The notes under the pieces are model-generated. The model saw only the letters and a list, made by a program, of their open reading frames with translations, was not told the DNA's origin and did not search any database. From NCBI GenBank assembly GCA_018654605.1, contig JABILG010000005.1, forward strand, positions 1 through 59,851: 59,851 nt of DNA. The letters are read 5' to 3'. This document shows positions 23,764 through 33,343 of the stretch, piece after piece. The DNA is from a bacterium (GTDB lineage Bacteria > Desulfobacterota_D > UBA1144). A program made the position numbers and the translations under genes. How positions within the stretch are numbered: the first letter of the stretch is position 1; the number at the start of each line of letters is the position of its first letter.

Positions 23764-25230
23764 ATGTATATCTCAAAAAATAATCAAATATTTAAAAAAA
23801 TAAAGGGTCTCGGTCCTCCCTCTAATAACTCAAGAAATATAAAGAAAGCTGGTGTCTTTTTCGTTATAAAAGGAGAAAATAAAGACGGTAGCTTTTATAT
23901 TAAAGATGCCATTAAAAGAGGTGCTTCTGCAATAGTGGGCGAGAAAGGTCTTGATATAAATAATATTCCAAAAGGAATCTTAGTTTATATAGTTCCAGAT
24001 TGTAAAAAAGCTTATTCTATAGCTTGTAGTGAATCACTATCTAACCCTTCAGGTAAATTAGACATCTGTGGCATAACTGGTACAAATGGAAAAACCTCTA
24101 TAGCTTATATGTTAAAGGAAATATGGAAAGAGAGAGATTCAGGGCTAATTGGAACAGTGGGCAGTAGGTATAGAAGTCAGAAAATACATTCAGAACTAAC
24201 GACTCCTGACGCATATGAATTAAATAAGATTCTAAATCAGATGAAAAGCAAAGCTATAAAAAGAGTTTTTCTTGAAGTCTCATCTCATTCGCTTGAGCTT
24301 TCTAGGGCTGAAGGAATAAGTTTTAACTCCGCAATTTTTTCAAATATTACCAGAGACCATTTAGATTTCCATAAAACCATGAACAATTACTATAGGGCTA
24401 AAAGTAAGTTGTTTTTTGACTATTTAGTTAATAGCAATAAAAGAAATAAAATTGCAGTAGTTAATTTGGACGATAAATATGGAAAAAAGATAATCAAAAA
24501 ATTAAGAAATAAAATTAAGACTATAACGTATTCAATTACAAATAAAAAAGCAAACTTCTATTTAAAGAAAACGCAGAAAAATAAATCTGGTACTAAATTA
24601 ACAATAGAAAATGAGAGAAAAGAATTCTCTATAGATACAAAATTATTTGGTACCTATAATTTTCAGAATATCTTAGCTGCCTTTGCTTATTCAAAAACTA
24701 AAGGCCTGTCTATCGCTAAAATATCCAAGGGGATTAAGGAGTTTAGCGGAGCGCCGGGAAGATTAGAAAAAGTTTATAAAAAGAAATTTAATATATTCGT
24801 AGATTACGCACATACTCCAGATGCATTAGAAAAATCAGTTGTTTCTTTAAAAGAAAATTTTCCCAATCAAAGACTCATCGTTCTTTTTGGCTGTGGTGGT
24901 GATAGAGACAAGGGTAAACGTTATCAAATGGGAAGAGTGAGCACTATCGTAGCAGATAGAATCATAGTTACTTCTGACAATCCTAGGTATGAAGATCCCA
25001 AAGAGATAATAAAAGGTATAGTCTTAGGTGTTAAAGATAAAGACAAAAAGAAAGTAAAAGTTATTCTAAATAGGAAAGAAGCTATTAAGTTTGCGATAGA
25101 GAATCTTGAAGCTGGTGATCAGCTATTAATTACAGGCAAAGGTCATGAGGAATATCAAGATATCAAAGGGAAGAAGAATAAATACTCAGATAAAATGGAA
25201 ATAAAAAAATGTCTAAAGAAATCCTCTTAG
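23764..25230 (+). CDS. murE: UDP-N-acetylmuramoyl-tripeptide synthetase (meso-DAP-adding) MurE
   Basis: A 488-residue ATP-dependent Mur ligase adding the third residue of the stem peptide. The P-loop GITGTNGKTS is at 103-112, the UDP-MurNAc contact TTPDAYEL near 146-153, the metal-site SSHSLEL near 173-179 and the ligase C-domain VDYAHTPDALE near 346-356. The DNPR motif at 405-408 selects meso-diaminopimelate, so this organism should have DAP-type peptidoglycan. Overlaps murF by 22 bases. Confidence 0.96.
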   Translation: MYISKNNQIFKKIKGLGPPSNNSRNIKKAGVFFVIKGENKDGSFYIKDAIKRGASAIVGEKGLDINNIPKGILVYIVPDCKKAYSIACSESLSNPSGKLDICGITGTNGKTSIAYMLKEIWKERDSGLIGTVGSRYRSQKIHSELTTPDAYELNKILNQMKSKAIKRVFLEVSSHSLELSRAEGISFNSAIFSNITRDHLDFHKTMNNYYRAKSKLFFDYLVNSNKRNKIAVVNLDDKYGKKIIKKLRNKIKTITYSITNKKANFYLKKTQKNKSGTKLTIENERKEFSIDTKLFGTYNFQNILAAFAYSKTKGLSIAKISKGIKEFSGAPGRLEKVYKKKFNIFVDYAHTPDALEKSVVSLKENFPNQRLIVLFGCGGDRDKGKRYQMGRVSTIVADRIIVTSDNPRYEDPKEIIKGIVLGVKDKDKKKVKVILNRKEAIKFAIENLEAGDQLLITGKGHEEYQDIKGKKNKYSDKMEIKKCLKKSS

Positions 25231-26582
25231 CCAAAATAAAATTAAACGAGTTTTTGAAAAATTACAAAGGTCTCGCCTACTCTAGTTCGAATATAGAACT
25301 TGGTAATTTTAATAATATATCTACCGACTCCAGAAAAATTAATAAAGGGGATATCTTTATTGCGTTAGATGGCGAGAATTTTCGGGGTCACAATTTTATC
25401 TCTGAGGCCTTAGGGAATGGAGCAGAATTTTGTATTAGTACTAAGAAAAGTAACGCTCCTAAGCAAATAATAGTGAATTCAACTTTAGATTTCATACAAG
25501 ATTTTGCAGGCTATCTAATTAAATCTAATAGTAAATTAAAGACTTACGGTATCACCGGAACAAATGGTAAAACTTCAACAAAAGAGATTCTTAGAAATAT
25601 AATGTCCAAACAATTTAATGTATTAGCAACTCATGCCAATTTAAACAACCAAATAGGACTGCCTTTGACAATATTTAATCTTTCTAATAAACATCAAGTT
25701 TTAATATTAGAAATGGGTACTAATTCCAAAGGGGAAATTAAAAACCTGGCTAAGATTGCGAAACCTAATTTTGCAACGATAACAAATATTGGGAAAGGAC
25801 ACACAGAAGGTCTAATAGACAAAAAGAATATTTTTCTTGAAAAATCAGATATTACAAATTATTTTCATTCTAAATCTGCTTTTTCATTTAATTTGGACGA
25901 CGAATTTATGAATAATTTTTATTCAAAGCTTAATTGCAGGAAAATAAGCTATGGAATAACAAATAGCGCAGATGTAACTGCTCAGAATATTCAGAATGAT
26001 TTTTCTTCTTTTAATTTAAAGTATAGAGATTCTAATTATCCTGTAAAACTTAAAGCTCCAGGTATAAATAACATATACAACTCCCTTTGCTCGGCAGCAT
26101 TAGCGATAATAGCTAATGTAGAAATTGAATCAATCATAAGTGGTATAAATTCCTTCGAAGGAATAGAAAATAGATTTAGAATTATTAATCTTAAAAAAGG
26201 CAACGTTATTATAAACGATACTTACAATGCAAATCCAGATTCAACAGTTAGAGCTATTGAAATGGTAAAAGAAATGTTCCCAGAAAAGAAAAAAATTGCT
26301 ATTTTAGGAAGCATGTTAGAGCTTGGTGAAACGTCAGGATTAGAGCATCAAGCAATAAGCGAACAAATAAAGCTAAATAATTTCAACGAACTTTTTAGCT
26401 ACGGAAATAACGCTGCTGACTACAGCAAAAACTTAGACTCTAATACTACATTTGTAGCCCTAGAAAATCATTCTGATATAAAAAAGCATATAAATTTAAA
26501 TTCTATAGATAACACTGTTATTCTAGTTAAAGGATCAAGGGGGATGAAAATGGAGCAAATTTTTAGCTCTTTAGATTTATAA
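25209..26582 (+). CDS. murF: UDP-N-acetylmuramoyl-tripeptide:D-Ala-D-Ala ligase MurF
   Basis: A 457-residue Mur ligase that attaches the D-Ala-D-Ala dipeptide. N-domain with ISTDSRKINKGDIFIAL at about 36-52, P-loop GITGTNGKTSTKE near 115-127, N-L-N-N-Q-I-G-L-P-L-T motif near 144-154 (typical of MurF), VLEMGTN-type LILEMGTNSKGE, and a C-domain with INDTYNANPDS near 335-345. Its substrate, D-Ala-D-Ala, must come from a ddl gene outside this window. The stop overlaps the mraY start by one base. Confidence 0.95.
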   Translation: MSKEILLAKIKLNEFLKNYKGLAYSSSNIELGNFNNISTDSRKINKGDIFIALDGENFRGHNFISEALGNGAEFCISTKKSNAPKQIIVNSTLDFIQDFAGYLIKSNSKLKTYGITGTNGKTSTKEILRNIMSKQFNVLATHANLNNQIGLPLTIFNLSNKHQVLILEMGTNSKGEIKNLAKIAKPNFATITNIGKGHTEGLIDKKNIFLEKSDITNYFHSKSAFSFNLDDEFMNNFYSKLNCRKISYGITNSADVTAQNIQNDFSSFNLKYRDSNYPVKLKAPGINNIYNSLCSAALAIIANVEIESIISGINSFEGIENRFRIINLKKGNVIINDTYNANPDSTVRAIEMVKEMFPEKKKIAILGSMLELGETSGLEHQAISEQIKLNNFNELFSYGNNAADYSKNLDSNTTFVALENHSDIKKHINLNSIDNTVILVKGSRGMKMEQIFSSLDL

Positions 26583-27673
26583 TGTTTTATTATTTGTTTG
26601 ATTTATTTGTCAATTCTTTAAATTTTCTTAATATCTTTCAATATATCACCCTACGTTCAGCTTTAGCTGGAATAACATCTTTCTTTACAATCATAGTTTT
26701 AATTCCAAAGTTTATAGATTTTCTAAATGAAAAAAACTATGGAGAAAATATTAGCTCTTATCTTGAAGGCCACAAAAAGAAAAGGGGTACTCCCAATATG
26801 GGCGGAATAGCAATTGGCAGCAGTATTTTGATATCTTCTATTCTATTTGGAAATTTTGAAAATATAAATTTTATAATAGTACTTGGCACATATATACTTT
26901 TTGCCTTATCTGGCTTTATAGATGACTTTATTAAACTTAGAAGAGGTAGGGGCCTGTCAATTTCAAAAAAAATATCTTTTCAAACTTTAATAACTTTATC
27001 TATAGTCTTCTTTTTCATAATGAACGGAGAAGGCTTCCTATATAATAATGAAATTTACAAAAATACTTTTATAGGTCTTCCATTTACTAAAGAGCTCTTT
27101 GATTTAGGATCTATGTATTACTTCTTATGTTTCTTAATAATTTTAGGATCCGCTAATGCAGTCAATTTAACTGATGGACTTGATGGTCTAGCCACAGGGT
27201 CTTTACTTAGTACTGTGGGTGCGATTATCTTACTCACTTATATTGCGGGAAATGCAATCTATACCAACTATCTATATCTACCATATATTAAAGATGTAGC
27301 AGAAATCAGCATATTACTTTCAGCAATATTAGGCTCCCTATTGGGATTTTTATGGTTCAATGCAAATCCAGCACAAATCTTTATGGGAGACGTGGGCTCG
27401 ATACCGCTTGGTGCAACGATTGGGCTAGTATCAATACTTATTAAACAAGAAGTATTACTACTTATATCGGGAGGTATTTTTGTCGTTGAAGCACTATCAG
27501 TAATAATTCAAATATTATCATTCAGGTTCTGTAATAAAAGAATTCTGAGAATGGCTCCATTGCATCATCACTTTGAACAATTAGGTTATTCAGAATCTAA
27601 AATCGTTATTAGGTTTTGGATTGTATCAATTATATTGGCATTAATTGCGCTAGCATCATTAAAAGTTAGATAG
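26582..27673 (+). CDS. mraY: Phospho-N-acetylmuramoyl-pentapeptide transferase MraY
   Basis: A 363-residue ten-helix membrane enzyme that makes lipid I. Family motifs: GHKKKRGTPNMGGIAI near 63-78, FIDDFIKLRRGRGLS near 116-130 (catalytic Asp pair), NAVNLTDGLDGLATG near 192-206, FNANPAQIFMGDVGS near 259-273 and the cytoplasmic MAPLHHHFEQLG near 325-336. Its end is one base from the murD start. Confidence 0.97.
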   Translation: MFYYLFDLFVNSLNFLNIFQYITLRSALAGITSFFTIIVLIPKFIDFLNEKNYGENISSYLEGHKKKRGTPNMGGIAIGSSILISSILFGNFENINFIIVLGTYILFALSGFIDDFIKLRRGRGLSISKKISFQTLITLSIVFFFIMNGEGFLYNNEIYKNTFIGLPFTKELFDLGSMYYFLCFLIILGSANAVNLTDGLDGLATGSLLSTVGAIILLTYIAGNAIYTNYLYLPYIKDVAEISILLSAILGSLLGFLWFNANPAQIFMGDVGSIPLGATIGLVSILIKQEVLLLISGGIFVVEALSVIIQILSFRFCNKRILRMAPLHHHFEQLGYSESKIVIRFWIVSIILALIALASLKVR

Positions 27674-27674
27674 T

Positions 27675-28913
27675 ATGAAAAAAGTTTTAATTTATGGAAT
27701 GGGTAAAACCGGTATAGAGCTAATGAGGTTCTGCAAGAGAAAATCTATTGGCTACTTAACTTTTGATGATAATACGAATACCCCTGAACAATTTGTTCTA
27801 TACTTATCACAATGTCATCTAATCATAACAAGCCCTGGTGTGGGGCTCAGAAATAAGAATATTAGGCTAGCCATAAAAAAAAAGATAAAGGTTATAAGTG
27901 AGATTGAATTCGCTTCAAGATTTCTAAGTAAACCTATCATAGCCATAACGGGAACCAATGGAAAAACAACTACCACACTGCTAACTTACAAATTATTAAA
28001 AAGCGCAAGATTAAATGTCTTTCTTGGTGGTAATATCGGCACTCCACTAATAAAAGCTGTAGAATCTCAGGATAAGTATGATTTCATACTAGTTGAGGTA
28101 AGCAGTTTTCAATTACAGTTCATCGATACGTCCTTTAGTCCATTTATCTCAGCGATTTTAAATTTTTCTGAAAATCATCTAGATCATCATCTAGATATGA
28201 ATGAATATGCCGAGTCAAAAAGGAAAATCTTTAGAAATCAAACTACAATGAACTATTCATTATCAAGCATGTCTGAACTCTTTCACCCAGAATCAAAATC
28301 TATAAGGCTAAATCCACTAAAAAATAAAAAGATTTATTCTAAAGATAATCAAATTATAGTTGGTGACATAAAAATTATGGCTAAAGAACTAAAACTTCTT
28401 GGGCCACACAATGTTGAGAATATTCTGTTTTCTCTAAATATCTTTTGTTTAATCAAAAAAATAACTAACAAACAAATAATAGCCTTAAAGACATTTTCCT
28501 CGCCTCCGCATAGGCTAGAAATAATAAAAGGGGGCAAGTATATAGTTAATGACTCTAAATCTACATCTCCCCAGGCAACCGAGGTTGCAATAAAAAGCTT
28601 TAGCAATAAAATAATATTAATAATGGGTGGTAAAGATAAGAAGTTAGATTATGTATCCTTAGCAAGGCTTATAAAAAACAAAGTTAAGCTTCTTATACTT
28701 TTTGGTGAAAATAAATTTGAGCTGGCAAAAATTCTTAATCCAAAGACTATGTATTTGGCTCCAAGTTTATTCGAAGCAGTCTCGACGGGATTAAAGGAGA
28801 CAAAAAGAGGTATCCCTTTGGTTTTTAGTCCTGGTACATCGAGCTTTGATGAATTTAGTTCATTTACAGAAAGAGGAGAGACCTTCAAGAAATATGTCAA
28901 AGAACTATCTTAA
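27675..28913 (+). CDS. murD: UDP-N-acetylmuramoyl-L-alanine:D-glutamate ligase MurD
   Basis: A 412-residue Mur ligase adding D-glutamate. N-domain VLIYGMGKTGIEL near 4-16 and ITSPGVGL; P-loop AITGTNGKTTTT near 93-104; GGNIGTPL near 118-125; EVSSFQLQ near 138-145; NDSKSTSP near 292-299; and the C-terminal LVFSPGTSSFDEFSSFTERGETFK. Somewhat shorter than the 430-450 usual, with compact loops. The 3' end overlaps ftsW. Confidence 0.95.
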   Translation: MKKVLIYGMGKTGIELMRFCKRKSIGYLTFDDNTNTPEQFVLYLSQCHLIITSPGVGLRNKNIRLAIKKKIKVISEIEFASRFLSKPIIAITGTNGKTTTTLLTYKLLKSARLNVFLGGNIGTPLIKAVESQDKYDFILVEVSSFQLQFIDTSFSPFISAILNFSENHLDHHLDMNEYAESKRKIFRNQTTMNYSLSSMSELFHPESKSIRLNPLKNKKIYSKDNQIIVGDIKIMAKELKLLGPHNVENILFSLNIFCLIKKITNKQIIALKTFSSPPHRLEIIKGGKYIVNDSKSTSPQATEVAIKSFSNKIILIMGGKDKKLDYVSLARLIKNKVKLLILFGENKFELAKILNPKTMYLAPSLFEAVSTGLKETKRGIPLVFSPGTSSFDEFSSFTERGETFKKYVKELS

Positions 28914-30000
28914 TTCTATAGAGCCTAGAATATTATTTCTGACTTCTACGATTTTGCTCTCAACGATTGGACTCCTAATGGTATTCAGTTCAAGTTCAAT
29001 TATAGCAATGGAAAACCATGCGGACTCCTTTTTTTATCTAAAAAGACAAAGTCTTTTTCTTTTTATAGGACTCATAATAATGATTATTTGTTCTAGGTTA
29101 AATACAAATGTTTTATCTAAAAACCATAAGTTTTTTTATATAATTGGCGTAATTCTCTTGCTTCTTGTTCTCGTCCCGATATTGGGTAGAAAATCTGGAG
29201 GGGCTACAAGATGGATACAATTTCTTTCATTCTCTATTCAACCAATTGAAATCGCCAAGTACATGCTTTTGATATTTATTGCGCAACATCTTAATATTAA
29301 GAATACTAGAATTAAGGAATTCAAAATTGGTGTAGTTTCTACTTTTCTTCCATGCTTACCATACATATTTCTTCTTCTACTGCAGCCTGACTTCGGAAAT
29401 ACAGTTTTAATCTGTTTAACTGTATTTAGCATGATTATCCTGTCTGGTGCGAAAATAAGCCACATATTAAGCATTTTCTTTGTCTTACTTTCTTCTTTCT
29501 TGAGCTTGATTTATATAGCTCCATATAGAATGAAGCGAGTGATGTCATTCTTGAATCCTTACGATGATCCACAGGGAACTGGTTATCAAATAATCCAATC
29601 TTTTGTTTCTTTTGCAAAAGGCAAACTTTTTGGTGTTGGGCTAGGGAATAGTTCTCAAAAACTTTTCTTCCTTCCCCAGGGCTATAACGACTTTATTTTT
29701 TCAATAATCGCCGAGGAACTAGGTTTCCTAGGTAGTATGATAATAATAATCCTTTTTGGAATCCTAATATGGAGTGGATTTAAAATGCTTGAAAGAGCAA
29801 AAGATTTATTTTCAAGAAATCTAATATCTGGGATAATAATACTTACTTCTTTGCAAATCATAATAAATATCTCAGTAACCATTGGACTAATGCCCACGAA
29901 AGGTGTTCCCTTACCTTTAATAAGTTATGGGGGTAGTTCGCTAATATTTACATTATTTGCATTTGGCTTAATATTAGCTTTAGATAAAAGAAAAAATTGA
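28894..30000 (+). CDS. ftsW: Septal peptidoglycan glycosyltransferase FtsW (SEDS family)
   Basis: A 368-residue ten-helix SEDS protein polymerising lipid II at the septum with FtsI. Conserved parts: LMVFSSSSI near 29-37, GGATRWIQFLSFSIQPIEIAK near 102-122, QPDFGNTV near 157-164, the periplasmic catalytic loop GTGYQIIQSFVSFAKGKLFGVGLGNSSQK, and PLPLISYGGSSL near the end. The open frame extends to 28846, but the ATG at 28894 is preferred because it limits overlap with murD to 20 bases and fits the family N-terminus. Its TGA stop overlaps the TTG start of murG (TTGA). Confidence 0.95.
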   Translation: MSKNYLNSIEPRILFLTSTILLSTIGLLMVFSSSSIIAMENHADSFFYLKRQSLFLFIGLIIMIICSRLNTNVLSKNHKFFYIIGVILLLLVLVPILGRKSGGATRWIQFLSFSIQPIEIAKYMLLIFIAQHLNIKNTRIKEFKIGVVSTFLPCLPYIFLLLLQPDFGNTVLICLTVFSMIILSGAKISHILSIFFVLLSSFLSLIYIAPYRMKRVMSFLNPYDDPQGTGYQIIQSFVSFAKGKLFGVGLGNSSQKLFFLPQGYNDFIFSIIAEELGFLGSMIIIILFGILIWSGFKMLERAKDLFSRNLISGIIILTSLQIIINISVTIGLMPTKGVPLPLISYGGSSLIFTLFAFGLILALDKRKN

Positions 30001-31103
30001 AGAAAGTTCTTATAACATTAGGTGCCACAGGTGGCCATATTTTTCCTGCAATATCACTGTTGGAAGCAATAGAAGAATTAGATAAAGGGTTTGATGTTCG
30101 CTTTGTTAATAGCTTAAATAATAAGATAACAATCCCAAATCTGAGAAACGATAATACAATATACAAAATTAATTCTGTTGGTTTTATTGGAAAATCCTTA
30201 TCCTATAAGATTAAATCGTTATATTCGCTTCTTGTTTCTATAATACAATCAATGAAAATCATAGTTAATTTTGCACCTGATATAATAATAGGAACTGGCG
30301 GATTTGTTTCATTGCCAGTTGCACTTAGTGGGCTTATTCTAAAGAAAAGAATTTATATAGTAGAAGGAAACTCTGTTCCTGGGTTATCCAATAAAATTAT
30401 TGCCTTATTTTGTAAAAAGATATTTATTAATTTTGAAGAATCTAAAAAACACTTTGGAGAAAAAAAGTGTGTTAAGTCTGGTTTTCCCATACGAAAATTA
30501 AGAATTAACAATGAAGTTGATAAAGATATAGATATTTTAATACTTGGTGGTAGCCAAGGTTCTAAAGTATTAAATAATAAAATCACTGATTCTATGTATA
30601 GCTTGATAGAAAAAATTAAGAAATCCCAGGGTAGAATTTATAAATTTAAAGTTGTTCATCAATGTGGCTCAGGAAACAAAGTTGTAATAGAAAAATTTTA
30701 TTTAGATATCAAAAAAGAATTTCCTTTCTTTGAATTTCAGGTTTATGAATTTATTAATAATATTGAAGTATATTATCAAAGATCAAAGATATTAATATCT
30801 AGAGCTGGTGCCAGTACCATATCTGAAAGCTTGCATTTTAATCTTCCATCAATATATGTTCCAATTAAGAACTCGTCGGGTGATCATCAATTCTTAAATG
30901 CTGAAGAGGTTTCAAGTAATGAGCTTGGTCTCATGTCTGTAGAAAAAGAATTGTCAGATGTATTTTTAAATAAAATACATAATCTTTTATATAACCAAAC
31001 CATTAGAGACACTATACTAAAAGCCATGAGAAAAAATGCTGAAGTACGCAATTCAGATTCGGCTGAAAATATAATTGAAGGTATCTTAGAAGATGTCAGA
31101 TAA
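29997..31103 (+). CDS. murG: UDP-GlcNAc:lipid I N-acetylglucosaminyltransferase MurG
   Basis: A 368-residue GT-B-fold peripheral membrane enzyme turning lipid I to lipid II. TTG start overlapping the ftsW stop. N-terminal GATGGHIFPAISLLEA at about 9-24 (glycine loop 1), GTGGFVSLPV near 100-109 (loop 2), GGSQGSKVLN near 182-191 (loop 3), then SRAGASTISESL near 263-274 and the UDP-GlcNAc-binding VPIKNSSGDHQFLNAE. Typical size; no anomalies. Confidence 0.96.
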   Translation: MKKVLITLGATGGHIFPAISLLEAIEELDKGFDVRFVNSLNNKITIPNLRNDNTIYKINSVGFIGKSLSYKIKSLYSLLVSIIQSMKIIVNFAPDIIIGTGGFVSLPVALSGLILKKRIYIVEGNSVPGLSNKIIALFCKKIFINFEESKKHFGEKKCVKSGFPIRKLRINNEVDKDIDILILGGSQGSKVLNNKITDSMYSLIEKIKKSQGRIYKFKVVHQCGSGNKVVIEKFYLDIKKEFPFFEFQVYEFINNIEVYYQRSKILISRAGASTISESLHFNLPSIYVPIKNSSGDHQFLNAEEVSSNELGLMSVEKELSDVFLNKIHNLLYNQTIRDTILKAMRKNAEVRNSDSAENIIEGILEDVR

Positions 31104-32457
31104 GAAAAGGATTAAAAATGTTCACTTTGTCGGGATAGGGGGAATTGGAATGAGCTCCTTAGCCTTATTCCTTCGCTCCAAGAAAGTCGAAGTATCAGGT
31201 TCTGACATAGGAAGGGATCCTATAATTAGGAAGCTAAAAAGATTGGGTTGTAAAATTAATCACATTCATACAGCTGAAAATATCAAAAGCCCTGATTTAG
31301 TTGTTTACTCTTCAGCGATAAAAAAGAACAATCCTGAACTTCTTAGCGCTAACAAAAAAGGAGTTAGTCTTTTAACTCGAGGTGAAGCGCTAGGCTTGTT
31401 TACTGATAGATTAAAGAACATTACTATAACAGGCTGTCACGGGAAAAGTACAACCTCATCAATTTCACATTGTATTATTAGGAACTCAAATATAGATCTT
31501 ACAGCTTTCATTGGTGCCGAAGATAAAACCTTGAAGTCAAACTTCTACTTGGGTAATTCTAAATTCTGTTTAATCGAGGGGGATGAAAGTGACAATAGCT
31601 TCAATAAAATCAATTCTCAAATATCTGTTATAACAAATATTGACAATGATCATTTAGATTTTTATGGAACAGAAAAAAGATTAATTTCTGCATTCAAGAA
31701 ATTTATTTCTAACACTAGAATTAAATGTATAGCAAATAACGACTCACCAATTCTTGCGAAATTATTAAAAACATTTGTATCTAAAAAAATCATAAAATTT
31801 GGTCAGGGTTTGAATAATAAAAATGACTATTCTTTTGAAATATTAAAAAATAAGTTCTCGACTATTAAGTTATATAAAAGACAGAAAGAGATTGGAGTTG
31901 TATCATCCAGGCTATATGGTGACTATAATGCTTACAATTTAGCAGCTAGCTCAATACTAGCACGTGAGCTACAAATACCTTTTAATAAAATTCAAGAAAA
32001 TAGTCTAAAATGCAAGGCACCCGCAAGAAGATTTGAAACAATTATGAACAACAGGGAAGTCAGGATAATTGATGATTATGCCCATCATCCAACTGCAATT
32101 AAAGCTATTAGAGAAAACATTAATAAAAATTTTTTCAAAGATGAGGTAATACTGGTATTTCAACCGCATAGATTTTCAAGAACAAAAATTCTTATGAAAG
32201 ACTTTGTTGAAGAGCTATCAAGTTGGAAGAACTTATACTTAGTAGATATATATTCCGCGTTTGAAGAAAATAATATTGATACAAATAAGTTATTTAATAA
32301 AATAAAGAAAAAAAACCCACGAGTTAAATTTTTTGCAAATAATAATCAACTTATAAATAAGATTGTATCTAAACTTAAATACAAGAAATATACTATTATT
32401 ACTATGGGGGCAGGTGATATTCGTGACGTCGGCATTAAGCTCAAAAAGAAAATTTAA
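31093..32457 (+). CDS. murC: UDP-N-acetylmuramate:L-alanine ligase MurC
   Basis: A 454-residue Mur ligase attaching the first L-alanine. HFVGIGGIGMSSLAL near 10-24 is the UDP-substrate loop; the P-loop reads TGCHGKSTTSS near 113-123 (MurC-type with His and Lys); then EGDESDNSF near 162-170, NIDNDHLDFY, and the C-domain DDYAHHPTAIKA near 321-332. Overlaps murG by 11 bases; its end overlaps the murB start region. Confidence 0.95.
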   Translation: MSDKKRIKNVHFVGIGGIGMSSLALFLRSKKVEVSGSDIGRDPIIRKLKRLGCKINHIHTAENIKSPDLVVYSSAIKKNNPELLSANKKGVSLLTRGEALGLFTDRLKNITITGCHGKSTTSSISHCIIRNSNIDLTAFIGAEDKTLKSNFYLGNSKFCLIEGDESDNSFNKINSQISVITNIDNDHLDFYGTEKRLISAFKKFISNTRIKCIANNDSPILAKLLKTFVSKKIIKFGQGLNNKNDYSFEILKNKFSTIKLYKRQKEIGVVSSRLYGDYNAYNLAASSILARELQIPFNKIQENSLKCKAPARRFETIMNNREVRIIDDYAHHPTAIKAIRENINKNFFKDEVILVFQPHRFSRTKILMKDFVEELSSWKNLYLVDIYSAFEENNIDTNKLFNKIKKKNPRVKFFANNNQLINKIVSKLKYKKYTIITMGAGDIRDVGIKLKKKI

Positions 32458-33343
32458 CTTGTTTGAGGACTTTCTTATTGAAAGGAATATTAAACATTTC
32501 TCCAACTATGATATGAGTCAATATGCTTCATGGCGAGTAGGAGCTGTGGCACCATTAATTGTTTACCCGAAAAACTTAGGTGAATTTATCAATGTTATAA
32601 AAGAAGCAAAAGAAAGAAAAATCAAATTTTATTTGTCAGGGAATGGGTCAAATTGCCTCTTCGTTAAACTTTCAGAAACAATCATTATAAGCACAAAAAA
32701 ATTAAATAGAATTAAATTCTTAGGTGAAGGAAGGATTGTTGTTGAATCTGGCGCTTCTTTAAATCTAGTTTTAAACACCTCTCTAAAAAAAGGTTTTGTT
32801 GGTTTTGAATTTTCTACTGGAATACCTGGAACAATTGGAGGAGCTCTTATTACAAATGCTGGGGCTAATGGAGGAACTATATCGGAATCTCTAGAATCAG
32901 TTTTTTTTCTTAAGAATAATAAGGAAATAGAAGTACAAAAAAATGCGCTAACTTTTGGCTATAGACATAGCTCTATCAGAAGAAAAGACATTGTCACCAA
33001 AGCCAAGTTTAAATTAACCGTTGGAGATACAGACGAATCTAGACGAAATATAAAAAAATATATTAAACATAGAAATGGTACACAGCCAGTTAAATACCCT
33101 AGCGCTGGAAGTGTTTTTATGAATATGGACAATGCTAAAGCAGGAAAAATAATTGAAGACTTAGGGCTTAAGGGATTATCTATTGGAGGTGCAAAAGTTT
33201 CAGAACTTCATGCAAACTATATAATTAATACCGGTAATGCAAAAATTGAAGATATCAAAGGATTAATTGAAGAAATACAGGAAATCGCTAAAACAAAAGA
33301 GGGGATACTTTTATCTACTGAGGTAAAGATAATAAACGAATGA
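32423..33343 (+). CDS. murB: UDP-N-acetylenolpyruvoylglucosamine reductase MurB
   Basis: A 306-residue FAD enzyme reducing enolpyruvyl-UDP-GlcNAc to UDP-MurNAc. FAD-domain motifs: ASWRVGAVAPLIVYP, LSGNGSNCLF, and GFEFSTGIPGTIGGALITNAGANGG split over the two flavin loops. C-terminal FGYRHSSIRRKD-type segment (Tyr-Arg-x-Ser proton donor region) and PSAGSVFMN with the catalytic serine, then the Glu-containing C-terminus. The frame is open from 32363, but a GTG at 32423 with an AGGTG site six bases upstream is the better start, overlapping murC by 35 bases. A TTG at 32459 is also possible. Being the last mur gene before ftsQ, it shows that no ddl sits in the usual place. Confidence 0.93.
   Translation: MTSALSSKRKFNLFEDFLIERNIKHFSNYDMSQYASWRVGAVAPLIVYPKNLGEFINVIKEAKERKIKFYLSGNGSNCLFVKLSETIIISTKKLNRIKFLGEGRIVVESGASLNLVLNTSLKKGFVGFEFSTGIPGTIGGALITNAGANGGTISESLESVFFLKNNKEIEVQKNALTFGYRHSSIRRKDIVTKAKFKLTVGDTDESRRNIKKYIKHRNGTQPVKYPSAGSVFMNMDNAKAGKIIEDLGLKGLSIGGAKVSELHANYIINTGNAKIEDIKGLIEEIQEIAKTKEGILLSTEVKIINE

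Noticed and set aside
28846-28893. Upstream extension of ftsW from 28846
   Set aside because: Adds hydrophilic residues not seen in FtsW and increases overlap with murD; ATG 28894 fits better.
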